Shown in pieces: positions 46,512-58,604 of a DNA stretch of 64,000 nt. The DNA is taken from contig OY282558.1 in assembly GCA_958295665.1 (NCBI GenBank), positions 33,873,045 through 33,937,044 of the forward strand, written 5' to 3'. Both the position numbers and the translations under genes were made by a program. The notes beneath the pieces were generated by a model that was not told the origin of the DNA, ran no database searches, and was given only the letters and a program-made list of their open reading frames with translations. The DNA comes from Tipula vernalis. Taxonomy: Eukaryota > Arthropoda > Insecta > Diptera > Tipulidae. Position 1 is the stretch's first letter. Each line of letters opens with the position of its first letter.

Positions 46512-49500
46512 TTAAGGTTTAATATCCGTATCTAGACTTAAACATGAAGCAAAGTAGTCTTCCATTGAACGGAAAACATGATCTAGTACTCCAGTTAATT
46601 CGTGCCCTTCATCTGCGTAACTCTATAAATTGTAATTAAAGTTAAAATGTTTATATAATTATAAATAAGTAATTTTATTTCATACTTGATATTTAAATAA
46701 AACGCCAGCTTCGGTCAGGGAGCGTGCTAATTCGATACTGTGTAAATAAGGTGCTGAGAAATCTGCAAATCCGTGAATTAAAAATAATGAATCAGATGGT
46801 ATATGCCGAGCACGTTGTGTTGCATCTGCTTCAACATAACCTTTATAGTTTTCATTTGGTAGGCCAAGAATTCTTTCTGTGAAAGCAGAATCTGTTAAAA
46901 AAAAATTTTTTTTTTAATTATCTAAGACATTTTAAAATGCAATTTAAATACTATAATAGAGCCAATCGGCAATTGGTGAAACCGCAACGCCACATTTAAA
47001 TACGTCTTGCTGTAATCCTAAAATCATTGCTGTAACATATCCGCCGTATCCCCAGCCCCAAACACCTACTCTTGTTTCATCCAAGAATTTCAGGGTTTCT
47101 AGCAAATGTCTGGTGATACCAAAAATATTTATGTACATTGTTGAGAATAGTATTTAATGAAATAATGCATATAAATTGGCTTACTTTAGAGCAGCTACCT
47201 GGTCTTGCACTTCAACTCCGCCCAAATGTCGAAATAATGCTTTTTTCCCTTGACCTTTTGCTCCTCTAACATCTAACTTTATATAAACCACATCATTTCT
47301 GCTAGCCATATACGTGCCCCAATCAATTTTAAATTTTTCGGATACTGAACTGGAACCTGGCCTTCCGTTTCTATACATATACATTTAAAATCAATTTTTA
47401 CTATAGTGACAAAATATTGATTAATTTCCTATATAAATATTATAATTACACTTCGACAAGTACAGGAAAAGCTGCATCACGTAATTCTTCCCGCCAGCTC
47501 GGTGGTAGCATAATTTGTACTTGCGCTCGTGTACCATGTGGTAGCGGAATTTCATAACTTCTTTGAGTTGGTAATGCTAATTGTTGAAGGCGTTCAGTTT
47601 GATAAGTTCGTGTATCATATAAAATGCGTACTAAACGATGCGTTTTAGCCGAATGAACACCTGATTAAAGATAATTGATAATTTTATAATAAAAAACAAT
47701 TTTTTTAATGTACTTTAATTGGATTTTTTTTTTCTTTTATAGTAACAACAATTTTGAATAATCCATTAATAATTCGTTGGTTCTTTACACTTCTAGTGTA
47801 ATATTTAAAATCATTGTTACCTCAATATTTTATTTTTATTAATATAACCTACCAGCTAATGGTAATCCCGGTCCCAAACACTCTAGTATATAATAATCAA
47901 TAGCAATTTCGGATGAGACGGAAGATTGTGGGCTCACGTAAGCCTCGAAATGTGTACAATTACTATAATAATATCTACTACTCCATAGAATATCAGCTAG
48001 ATCACATGTTATACATTGTGGTTCAGACCTACATTTAAAGAAAATTACACATGAAAAACATTAATTAAATTTATTTTGTATAAATAATTACCTCCTGCTG
48101 TCATCATCCACTGGATCTTTAACTATATACAAATGTTTTTGTCCAGGTTTTTTCTCCTGAGTGCCTAAATAATAGACTAAATGATTCACAGTATCCCAAG
48201 CCAATATTCTTAGTACCTCCATGATTGAATGTAGAAGAAAATTAAATGCAAAATTATTGTTATTTGTGTATACAATAAAATTTAATTAAATCGTAAAATA
48301 TTATTATATAATATATAATAGGTATTTTAACTTTGTTAATTAATTAATTGAAAACAAATATCACAGCTTCAAGATACAAAATATTTATTTACATTTATTG
48401 TCGCATATTCATTGAATTAGCAATAAGCGAGCAGTCATCTTTTTCTTAATTTTTTACACATTTAACTTCTGTTGAGTGCGGTTATTTTACAAAAACAATA
48501 TTAGTAATAGCATTGTACGAATCATATTGTTACCTTAAAGCACATAGGTGCTATGCCCATTTTTACAAAAAATATTTTCGATTTAAGAGACATTCTTGTG
48601 TACATTCAAAAAATGGACATAGCACTTGTATGCTTTAAGGTCTTGATATTTTACACAACACACATAAATAATAAGTGGCTGAGGCAGTTATTTATTATTT
48701 ATTTACAATGATTTGTTAAGAGATATATGTAATAAAATATAATTTAGCGATATATTAAATAATATTAAAACATCTTATAGCTTGGGTTCCAAAGCAGGTT
48801 TGTTATTTCTAAAGAAGCGCATTTTCCATGAGATCTACACTTTACAATTCTTTTAGCCTATGTAAATCTTAGTAAACACTGTTGAAGTGAAATACAAAAA
48901 TGTGTTTATTGTTTTACACTCAACTACACTCGAAAAAATTAAGGGCTTTAACAGCTTTACACAGAATAAAATAATCCTCTTTCGAGTTCTAGTGCAGGGC
49001 TCATGGAGATCGCGGTTATAGTAATTTCTGTCCAAATAGTATATATAGTATTGTTATCATGTCATTTGCTAATCTCACATTGACAAAATTTATAAGATGT
49101 CAAGCTTGGTCGTAGCCGGGCTAAAGGATCTCTTCAGATTATTCTGCAAATACAATTAAAGATGAAAGCAATTCTCAGAAATAAAAACATTTTTACGGCA
49201 TTCGATAAAATGATTGAATATTTTTTAAAGATATTTGACAGGGTCTAACAAATTATTTATCAATAGCTTAGTAGCTTCGTTAATTTAGTATAGTCATTCT
49301 ATAGTATATTTATACGTTTATCTTTAAATCATAGTTCAAGATTGACGAAATGACATGATTTTGTTTTATTTTGAAATTCTCGAATAGGAATAAATCCTGA
49401 TAATTTGGAGACTGTAAATCGAGGGCGACACTAATTAAATTTGATTCTAATGTGTAGGCCTGTATTTCGCTAATAGACTAATTCCACGAATCACGATTCC

Positions 49501-52500
49501 ACTGGGACAATTTCACTTGATACCTATACACTTCATTTAGATTCGACTCTCCTCCATTATTTAATATTAATTGAATCGTACTTTACATTATATATTGGTA
49601 GTATTTTGTGTGGGATTCTTTGCAATTTTAATTAATTAAAATTTAACATATTTGTTGTTTACTCGTGGACTAATATCACCAATAAAAAGATTTTATATAA
49701 TAAAACACAATATTTCGGTTTTGTCACTTTCTTTAACGTGATATTTATTTTATTTGTAAATGAAATTACGATCGTTTCGGATGTTACTCCTTTATCAAAT
49801 TTCTAACAAACATTAACTAAAATTATGCTAAAAAACTGCTTTTATACCCTATTTTATTTTTTGTGTGCCTACGTGCCTTTTTGAATGTTCTTTCCCCGTT
49901 ATTTTGTTTTTCTTCTTAAATGGGTCTTAAAATGGGTGTTACCGCCCTTCTTTTTATTGTATACTTGGTGTGTGCTTTATGATAAAAAACAGATAAGAAT
50001 TTGTTGACCATCTGGTTTTTGTGGGTGTTTATGTGCAAAGTGATATTAATTACGGATTTACAATGAGGTCGTAAATTTTGTTGCGGCCAATTTTCAGGGA
50101 CCTTCCATCAGGAACCTTAGCTAAGATATATATGAATCACTTTGAAAATCAGCATATATTAACAGAATCAAACAACAAAAACCAAATAATCAGGTACTGG
50201 CACAGATACGTGGACAATATTCTAATACTATTTAACGGCACAACGAGACAACTCAGCAATCTTCACAAGAACATAAACAACAAACATCCGAACATAAAAT
50301 TTACTCTAGAATCAGAGACAAACAAAGCCATTAATTTTTTAGACTTGACAATAACAAATGTTAACAACAAGCATACATTCAAAGTATACAGAAAAGTCAC
50401 ACAAACGGATCACGCGATTGACAAATCATCTAACCACCCACACCAACATAAGATGGCAACGTTCAACTTTTTAATAAATAGGCTAAACACGATCCCGATG
50501 AACAATCAGGACTATATGGAAGAACTAAAAATCGTTAAACACATAGCAATAAAAAACGGTTATAACACGGACTTAATTAACAAAATGAACAATAGGTACA
50601 TTTGGAAGAAACAACAGAATATGATGACCACGTTAAGCAAGCAAAATGAAGAAACAGAGAAATACATCACCATAGAGTACAATAATAACATCAACAAGAA
50701 TATAACGAAGGTTTTTAAAAAACACGGATACACGATGGCATTTAAAACCAACAACAAATTAGGGAATCGACTCAAACAACGTAACATAAATACACCAATA
50801 GACACCGGAATCTATAAGAATACATGTAATGACTGCCCCAAATTCTATATCGGACAAACTGGTAGAAGTTTTCAAGTTATAAAAGAAATCGGAAAACCAA
50901 AAATCTGAATCAAAGTGGAACTGCCTGATTATCATATTTTCGATGTTCTATACTATACTATTTACTCAAGTTTCATTTTTGAAGAACCAAATTGTTCACT
51001 ATTTCGATTTTACGCTTCCTCCATTGTCACCTCAGCCTAAATGTAGAATAAATTCACGTAACATTTTATTTTCCCACTTTCATAAAGTATCAAACGAAAA
51101 TTTGTGTGAAGAAGAGTGATATGTACGAGCAAGATGAGATCACAATAGAAAAAGCATTATTCAAAAATCGAAATATGTAGTGTACAATTTTATTCTTGAA
51201 AAAAGAGAAAAGAGACTTTTATAGTACACCCAGTGGGTTTCTATGAATCAATACATTACTACAAAAATAATTCCGAATAAAAATTTTGCATGATCAATTG
51301 ACGATCGGAAAAGTATAAAACACGACGCCTATCGAAAATAAAACAAACCCTTGTATCTATGACACTCTCAACATAAAACATACGGCAAGTTTCAATATCG
51401 GAATTAAAATAAATTCTACTATCTGCCAGCAAAATCATGACAGTCCAATCGTTAATAGGCCGATCTTATATTCGGTCAAAAGAAAATAGGCCGATTTTCT
51501 ATTTGACAACATCCAATTTATAAATAATAATTGAATGAATGTAAAGCACATTTATAGTTTCTTGTTGCCATATTTTGTTGTCAAAAGATAATAATAGAGA
51601 ATTGGGCGATAGTATCACATATAGCACATAAAGGAATGTGATAATTCGCAAGAATCCTAAAAATAGTCTTTTAGAAGCGAAAATAAGTTTTGAATCAGAA
51701 CAGCTAGGAACTTGAAGCAAAAACCAGATCCAAGCCCATTTAAATCCTTTTCAGAAAATATACACGTTGAATTAATTTTTTAGAGGTTTGGTACAGTGAC
51801 GATGGTAATAAAACAAATATTTCAAAATAAAATTTATTATACATACTATATATGTATTATTACAAAAAATTCTAGATTATAATTACAATTTTACCAAAAC
51901 ATTTATTTTAATCAAGCATGAATAGTAGTATTCAAATGTCGCTGGAATTCTGACAGTTCTAGACGTTGTTTATATTGACGATTGTAAAAGTAGAGAAAGC
52001 GCCTCTCGAGGAAAAAAGTTAAAATGAGGCAACAGCCAAAATGACATTTCTCATAAATGCGACGCAAGAAATTTTTGGAATCCGGTAATTAAAAATTGTT
52101 TTTATAATCCAAAATTCGAATTATTTACAATTATTATCAATCTGGTAGGTAAAAATTGTGTTTACAGTTCAAAATTGGAATTGTTTACAACAATTTCGAA
52201 CGTCAAATTAGCAGCTACCTCAGTTTAAAAATTTTTCACTAGGTGGAATCTGTGATGCTCCAATCGTCAATAGGGGTGCAATAACATAAAATCATAATCA
52301 TTTTGAATGTTTTGTATATTAAAACTGAAATAAAATTCATTTTAATTATTATTTATTATTTTATTTAGGTTTACTATCTAAAACAAATGCGACCCATCAG
52401 TTTTTATAATTTTTTTTAACAATTTTTTAAAGGTCTAAATAAGAGAGACCCGACTCCTCAACAAGAGCCTGTTTAAGAGTTGGTTTAGGGTCTCGGAGAC

Positions 52501-55500
52501 TTAACACGCCACCCCAACATAGCTGAATGACGTTAAGGTTTCAGGATCTAGCTTGCCATTCACGTCTGTATTTTCTGAGAGGGGTTTGAATTTCAATAAT
52601 AGCTGAACGAAGAGCGACTCAAATACTGAAAGAAGATCGTGAATCAGAATTATGAGAGGCTTTACGGAAGCTCAATAATCTGTTTAGAAGTTCTCCAAAA
52701 ATCAAAGTAAAAAATCAAGTTCAAGAGATGGCATAAAATCAGAATTTATATTAAGCCTGATATCTATTAACAGAAAAAAAAATCCAAATTTCTCGTATAC
52801 GTAAATGTAGTGGTAATACGAATTAAATGCCTGAATGTGGATAAAGAAAGCAGTTACCAATAGATTATAGATTAAATTAAACCAAATAAGATTTTCCTCG
52901 AATGTCCGTAGTATGCAATTGATATAAAAAATTATTAAATGGCCGATCCTTTGGGGTCGGCCATATAAATAATGAGTTATATCGTTTTGTTTTTGGCACC
53001 AAATACGCCAATTCTTTTGACTGTAAAAAATATAAATTGTGCTAATTAAATTTTATAGTGTAATACAAGTTAAATTGATTCCTACAATGAATTATAGTGA
53101 AATAGCCCAAGTGGAACTGCCCTAGTGGAATTATTTCTAGGGGGCCTACCTTTCTTGTATGGATATTTCTAGTTGAATGCTTTGTTCATTTTTTTTTGTG
53201 GAAACAAACCTTTAATCTTTAGTTTAGAAATATCTGCTCTAAAACATTGTTGTAATGGAAAATAATTAGAAATGGTGTATATAAAAAAATAATAATTTGT
53301 TAATGTAAAATGTGTATGTTACTGGTAAGATAATTTATTCGAAAAATTCACCATGATTTGGTATTCTCTATAAATGATTGTTTTGTTGTTAACAATTAAG
53401 CAAAAAATTTGTACAGAAATTAGTTATGCAAAACCGCATAGATAAGTTATACTTTTTAATATTAAAATACACTAAAATACCATCAGATGTCTCACCTGAT
53501 GATCGCCATGCGTTATAACAGCTACTTGCTACATATTTTCGATTTTTTATTTTATTTTATAAAAATATTTTTTTTGTGATTAAACAAAATTGATGAAGAT
53601 TTTTTTTTTTTTATTTTGAATTCAATAAATAAAAAGAATTACAATATATAGAAAAATATTTAATTATATAAGTTTATAGGTTATTGTAGATTCTGTAAAA
53701 TATCAATTTGTTAGTTGTTTGAATCGATAAAAGTATAAATTATAGACCTAATTTGATTTTTGGTTATATTATTTAGACATACATAATTAACAAATAATCA
53801 GCTTGTATTTATTTTTGTAATAACAAGAATAAGCCATATTCAAAAATTATTAATAATAAGTACATAGTTGTTTTTTGCCATGTTCCTTGTTAATTAAATA
53901 TTTGTTATTTTTAATTTTTTCTTTATAGTTTTTGTGGGGTTTATGTAATAAATATAATTATTCTAATAAAGGTTTTGATATTATGTCTATTACTATATCC
54001 TTCAGCTAAAATAAAATAAATTTTTCGTGAATAAACAAAAATGTGATGATATGTGGCTTTATGATGCGTTATCACAATTAATGCCCTATTGTAAAAAAAA
54101 AAAATCTTTTTAAATTAAATTTAAGTATATCGGAAATGTTTACAAAATGTCATATTTGTTATGAGCAAAAGGCGATAAAAATAATCACATTTAGAATTTA
54201 TCAATTCAATCTATAAAAATATTGATCTAAATATAATTTTGATTTTCTAATAAAAAAAAAGATATAAATTACCTCATATCGGCCATGCGATATCACTGTC
54301 ATTCTCTGTTGTGTTATTGTAACATGTTTTATATGACTAAAATGTTCTGTTCCTGTTTCTTGTATTCCCGCTAACAGTAAGAAGCTATCTCCATCACTAG
54401 AAAATAAAGGGTGGGGTTGAATATCTAACCATTCGTCTTCCGGTGCTCGCTCCGAATGAGTCTAGTAAATGGTAAATAAATTGTAATAATTACTAAAGTA
54501 AAATACAAATAATTTTGTTTACTTCGATACAAGTCCAGTCCGGTGTCATACATGTGGTGATTATTGTTAAATTTTGACCACGAGTCATCCAGACAATGGA
54601 TATTCCATGATTATGATGATTAATCCAACTTGCAGAAATTAAATAGTACTCTCTACAAAAAAAAAATTTGCATTATTATTTTATGGCATTCAGATTATAT
54701 AAAGGTATAATTAAACTCACTGGCCATCCAATGAAACCGGTGGCTTAACGTAATATCGTATTGGATCAGAAATATTCGTTACATCTAACATCCAAAGATG
54801 CACTTCAGGATTAATAGTACCCGGAGTTGGATATCTAAGGGTTCTAGTTTCAGGAAATGAACCACCATTATTTACACCACCGGCAGCAATAACGGCTCCT
54901 GATGCAAACCAAGGAAATGTCATAAGTCCGACATTTGTATCATTAAATGTAGCATATAATATGAACGCTCCATCCGGTGAGCTCCAAACAGCTTCAGATG
55001 AAGTAAATATTTCTTCTAAAACATTTAAAATTTGACTTATCACTAAATAACTATATTACGGCATTGCAGAAGTATTTGTGCTTGTGGAAAAATATAATCT
55101 CGTTTCATTTTATTAGATTTTAAAATTAAAATTAATAATTATTATGTATTTCAATTTGTTTTTGTTTAATAAAATTATCCAAAATCATATTCACCCATCT
55201 ATGGGGTTCTAAGCGAGAACGTTGTTGGAATAAGAAAAAATTACTTAATAGAACGGGAAAGGGGATTTGTGTGACTTATTTACACCCTAAGTTGTCGTTC
55301 AACATCAGTATGTTGCAAAGCGAAACCACCCTTTCAAGAAATGTCAGAAGAATGGAAAATAATGATGGAAATCTGCGATAAGTGACGAACGAGGCACCTT
55401 TTTGTTTAAATGCTTTGTAAATCGACATAATTTACGATGGGAAATCGACGACTTTCTTATTTTTGGTTTCGCGACGAGTTAGAGATTTTTTTAAATTTTT

Positions 55501-57164
55501 TATTGAATAGGTCTGCTCTGAATGGAAGGACACTTAAAATTAGATGTTCATGTAAACCGTTCAAAGAATTTGTAAGAATTGAATTTAACTTAACGTAAGA
55601 GCCAACGTATTAAGTGGTTTATCATTTCGTGTTTGAATGATAAATGTACGAAACATTTTATTCTTGGGTGCAGAAAAAGGGACCTATGTTCGTTTAAACC
55701 GGAAATTCTCACTTTAGCCCAAACATAGAATTATGTTAAATAAACAATGCTAAAATAAATCGTGTATTCAAGTTGACACAACTGATACTGCACTATGACT
55801 AAAATGAACATAGTTAAACCGTTCGATCGTCTTCGAACAATAGCTTTGTTACGCGCGACAACCATTTGTGAAACATATTGAGAAATATATTGAAGCATTT
55901 TGAGCATTTCTATTGTAGTATGTAGTAGTTCCCCTAGATTCATTAAAATCATATTTTATGTTTAATAAAATAAAGTTCTCTATTTAAAACTTTGCCCAAA
56001 AAAAACTAACTATGCAGTTTGAAGTCAATTTTGATTTAAAGCGGAGTTTACTAAAATCCTTTCTTGACGATGAATTCAGTTGTGTCATTTGATTGATTAA
56101 CCGTCTATATAGATATATGTTGACCAATTTACCTTGATAGAGCCAGTCAGCTACGCCATTATAAATAATATCAGGGTATCCGGTATTTGTTAATCGAACA
56201 TCTTCTTCGTCAGATGGTGTTTGCCTTAAATATAAATCATTCTCCGCAATTATTAATAATGCGGTCGTATTTCCTAACCATCCAGCATATTGTAGACGAG
56301 ATCGAGGTAGCTTAACAGACTCTTTTAACCTCACCGGCATATGATGGCTGCGAGATCGAGTAAAATAATTTGATTTTAGTAAATAAATAAAAAATTATTA
56401 AAATAAAATAATCAATGATCAACATACTCATTTGTAACATCATAGACAGTATAAAACGCTGTGAATGATTGTCTAAACACCTTAATTTAAAGAATTATTA
56501 ATCGAAATGAAATTAAATTAGAGTATTGTAAACTTACTTGTTTAACATTATGCTTAAATAAAACGTATCTTAAATCTGTAGTGCAAAGATATCCCTTTAC
56601 ATTTAATTGTCGCTAAAATTATATTATTTGATTTATTTTCCGCTTACGTAATTGATTCTTATTTAATTGAGAATAACGCTTATTGCTTACCAACGTATGA
56701 TTAGTAACTAAAGTAGTAACAGAATCGCTAGTAGTATCCAAAATAGCGAGGCCACCATCGTCAGCATGGAATACAAATTTTGTATTCGTTACCCACGATG
56801 GTGGCAGTCGATTTGGTGTTAGCTCTCCTTGTAAATATTCATCTAATATCATTCGTCTCCCCGACCAATAAAGCAATTCGTCTACATATCTGAAAGAAAG
56901 AGATTTAAATTTTTTTAACATAATTCATACATATAAACCAATTAAAATTGTATTATACCCTAAGAGGTAAATGGCTGTAATAATTCCTGCAATAACAAAT
57001 CCAATTACGAGAAGAGAAAATATAATACTTTTCCAATTGTGTCCGTCCCCATATAAATCTAATTCTTCCTGTTTTTCTTTCGGATCTTGTACTTGTAACG
57101 TTTCGTCGGGTGGAAGACGCCAAGCACCTGGTCCAGATCGATCTGCAGTCACATTGGCGTGCAT
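46512..57164 (-). CDS. Dpp10: Inactive dipeptidyl peptidase 10/6-like membrane protein
   Basis: Fifteen exons in the complement (57164-56959, 56889-56691, 56612-56538, 56480-56428, 56347-56133, 55015-54721, 54652-54523, 54461-54273, 48216-48092, 48028-47853, 47660-47450, 47370-47185, 47109-46952, 46891-46686, 46622-46512) join in frame to 844 residues. A short cytosolic tail precedes one membrane helix (IIFSLLVIGFVIAGIITAIY), then a beta-propeller with the Cys-rich segment, then an alpha/beta-hydrolase domain. The nucleophile motif GWSYGG reads GWGYGG, so the serine is glycine; the Asp (HGFADFS) and His (DEGHEL) of the triad remain. DPP6/DPP10 relatives also lack the serine and act as Kv4 channel subunits, the likely role here. 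The start follows an in-frame stop; alternative first exons are possible. Confidence 0.95.
48532..48641. mobile_element. 110-bp MITE inside a DPP10-like intron
   Basis: ACCTTAAAGCACATAGGTGC at the left pairs with the complement of the right end, ACCTTAAAGCATACAAGTGC, continuing as TATGCCCATTTTT for about 34 bp with four mismatches. The loop is about 40 bp. It is non-coding; no target duplication was fixed. Confidence 0.8.
50078..50908 (+). pseudogene. Penelope-like retroelement, reverse transcriptase and GIY-YIG fragment
   Basis: A 276-residue open frame carries the reverse-transcriptase block LPSGTLAKIYMNHFE, the catalytic box read as RYVDNIL (the second Asp of YVDD is Asn), then INFLDLTI and FKVYRKVTQTDHAID, which follow the catalytic domain in Penelope-like elements. 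The end reads GIYKNTCNDCPKFYIGQTGR, the start of a GIY-YIG endonuclease, and stops soon after, so the endonuclease is truncated. The N-terminal half of the reverse transcriptase is missing. It lies antisense in the large intron of the DPP10-like gene. The unbroken frame suggests recent origin, the Asn and truncation that it is inactive. Confidence 0.92.
52077..52203 (+). repeat. Tandem duplication, unit about 62 bp
   Basis: TCCGGTAATTAAAAATTGT with AAAATTCGAATTATTTACAA is repeated as TCTGGTAGGTAAAAATTGTG with AAAATTGGAATTGTTTACAA. The two units differ by several substitutions. Confidence 0.6.
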
Positions 57165-57359
57165 GGCATAGGCCCAAGGAGCCTAAACGGCGTCCCTGCT
57201 CCCCCGCCACGCTTGCCTTTTTTAAGGTATCAGCTTTTGAACGCCGAATTTCTAAATTTAGTTATAAGTAAAATAAATTGGCTTATTGTTCTATAATTGT
57301 GATCTCTAAATCACAAAATTTTGATAATAATTTTATGTAGTTCTATAAATACTACTCAC

Positions 57360-57404
57360 CTGCTAACAATTTGTAAATTTAAATATTCTTGATTGGTGCA
57401 TTGG
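57360..57404 (-). other. Possible 5' UTR exon of the DPP10-like gene
   Basis: On the minus strand, TTTTTTTAG precedes 45 bases that end in CAG followed by the donor GTGAGTAG. No frame can join the downstream coding exon through the acceptor near 57257 without a stop, so it would be untranslated. It contains an ATG with a 12-codon frame. The evidence is splice-site sequence only. Confidence 0.3.
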
Positions 57405-58192
57405 CTAAAAAAATACAAAAGGAAAGACAAAACAGAACAAATAACAATTAATTAATTTTCTAATTTTTCACTTTACTAAATTTGATGAAAATAAATTTAC
57501 TAAAGAAATGGTTGTATACGTAGTATGTTAGTGGTCAAAAACTCATATAATACATAATCAATATATTCATAATTTTAATGTTTCATTTTAATTAATTGAA
57601 AATAAAAATAGAAACATTTTTTTATGCGGTGCGGACAAATTTTAGCGCTTTTACTTTATTCTGGCGAAGATATTTACATTATGACGAAACCGTTTTTGTG
57701 TATTTGTACATCGTTATATCGTTAATAATCAAATAAAATTATTTATACGATAAAAGTTGTGCTTTTCATCTTTCACGTAAGTTAGGTAAGCGGGTAAGAG
57801 GCGGTTTTCCGGTACTTAGAAATTAATATAAATACAAGGCATGGCAACGAGACAGCTCTAGCGTAAGTTGAAAAAAAAAAAATCGCCAAATTTGTTGAAA
57901 TACCTTAAAACTTCTGTTATTGAAATCAGAAAATTCAACAAGGATTATTATTAGTAAGCAAATAAATTTAAAAGTTTATGGTTGGTTTGGACAGAACCAC
58001 ATGTAAAATGCCATCTAAAAGATGTGAGTTTGTATTAAAAAATTAAAAGTTAAACCCAGTTAAATATTTTTTTCTGATATCGCTAAAAAACAACTCAATG
58101 TCTTACATATATAAAATACAGATTCTCAAGTTTCCCTATTTATCAACAATAATCAAAGGGACATTCAATTAAAAAACATTCTACAACAATAA
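57405..58192. other. Upstream of the DPP10-like gene, nothing recognised
   Basis: AT-rich, likely intron or promoter of the DPP10-like gene. No open frame or repeat copy. Confidence 0.4.
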
Positions 58193-58604
58193 GCGTGTTC
58201 CATTGGCGTTAGCAAACTACTCACAAGTACTTGTATCTACTCGCAACTACTCATGCTCAAGTGATGGTGTAGTTGTTAGAAGTAGTTACGCATATAATTA
58301 ACGAAAGAGGGATTTTAGTTTAAAAAATTATAATAGATGGCTCTATACCAATTTTGGTTACGTGAAACGTCATTTTTTTAACCCTAATCCAACCAACTTG
58401 TGCCTTTATGGCTCGTTTGATAAATGCATCGATTTTTAAAATAATGTTAATTTAGTTATAAACTTGTATGTATTTTATTTTGAAACATTTCCATACAACG
58501 TACTTGACATCTAATCATTCTCTGAAAAAATTTTCGTAAATTATTTGATTAAAATTTGAATTTACTGACATAACAAAAATATGTTGGTTCGATTAGGGTT
58601 AAAA
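58193..58604 (+). repeat. Dispersed 0.43-kb repeat, copy 2
   Basis: Same orientation and order as 27116-27545, from GCGTGTTCCATTGGCGTT to GGTTCGATTAGGGTTAAAA, including the internal inverted pair around AACCCTAATCCAACCAA. It lacks the second internal GCGTGTTCCATTGG copy. There is no coding potential; open frames across it are incidental. Confidence 0.85.

Larger units (their letters stand above)
49479..53133. mobile_element. Possible 3.7-kb inverted-ended element in the large intron
   Basis: TAATTCCAC, then TTCCACTGGGACAATTTCAC about 15 bases on, pairs with the right boundary read inward: TAATTCCAC, then TTCCACTTGGGCTATTTCAC. The pairing is imperfect. A third related phrase, AGTGGAACTGCC, occurs at 50914, just after the Penelope-like frame. 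Whether this is one composite element, or three copies of a boundary motif, cannot be decided by reading. The rest of the intron to 54272 is AT-rich. Confidence 0.3.

Noticed and set aside
53480..53530. ATGTCTCACCTGATGATCGCC in the large intron as an alternative exon of the DPP10-like gene
   Set aside because: No flanking splice sites in a compatible phase, and the 15-exon model is complete without it.
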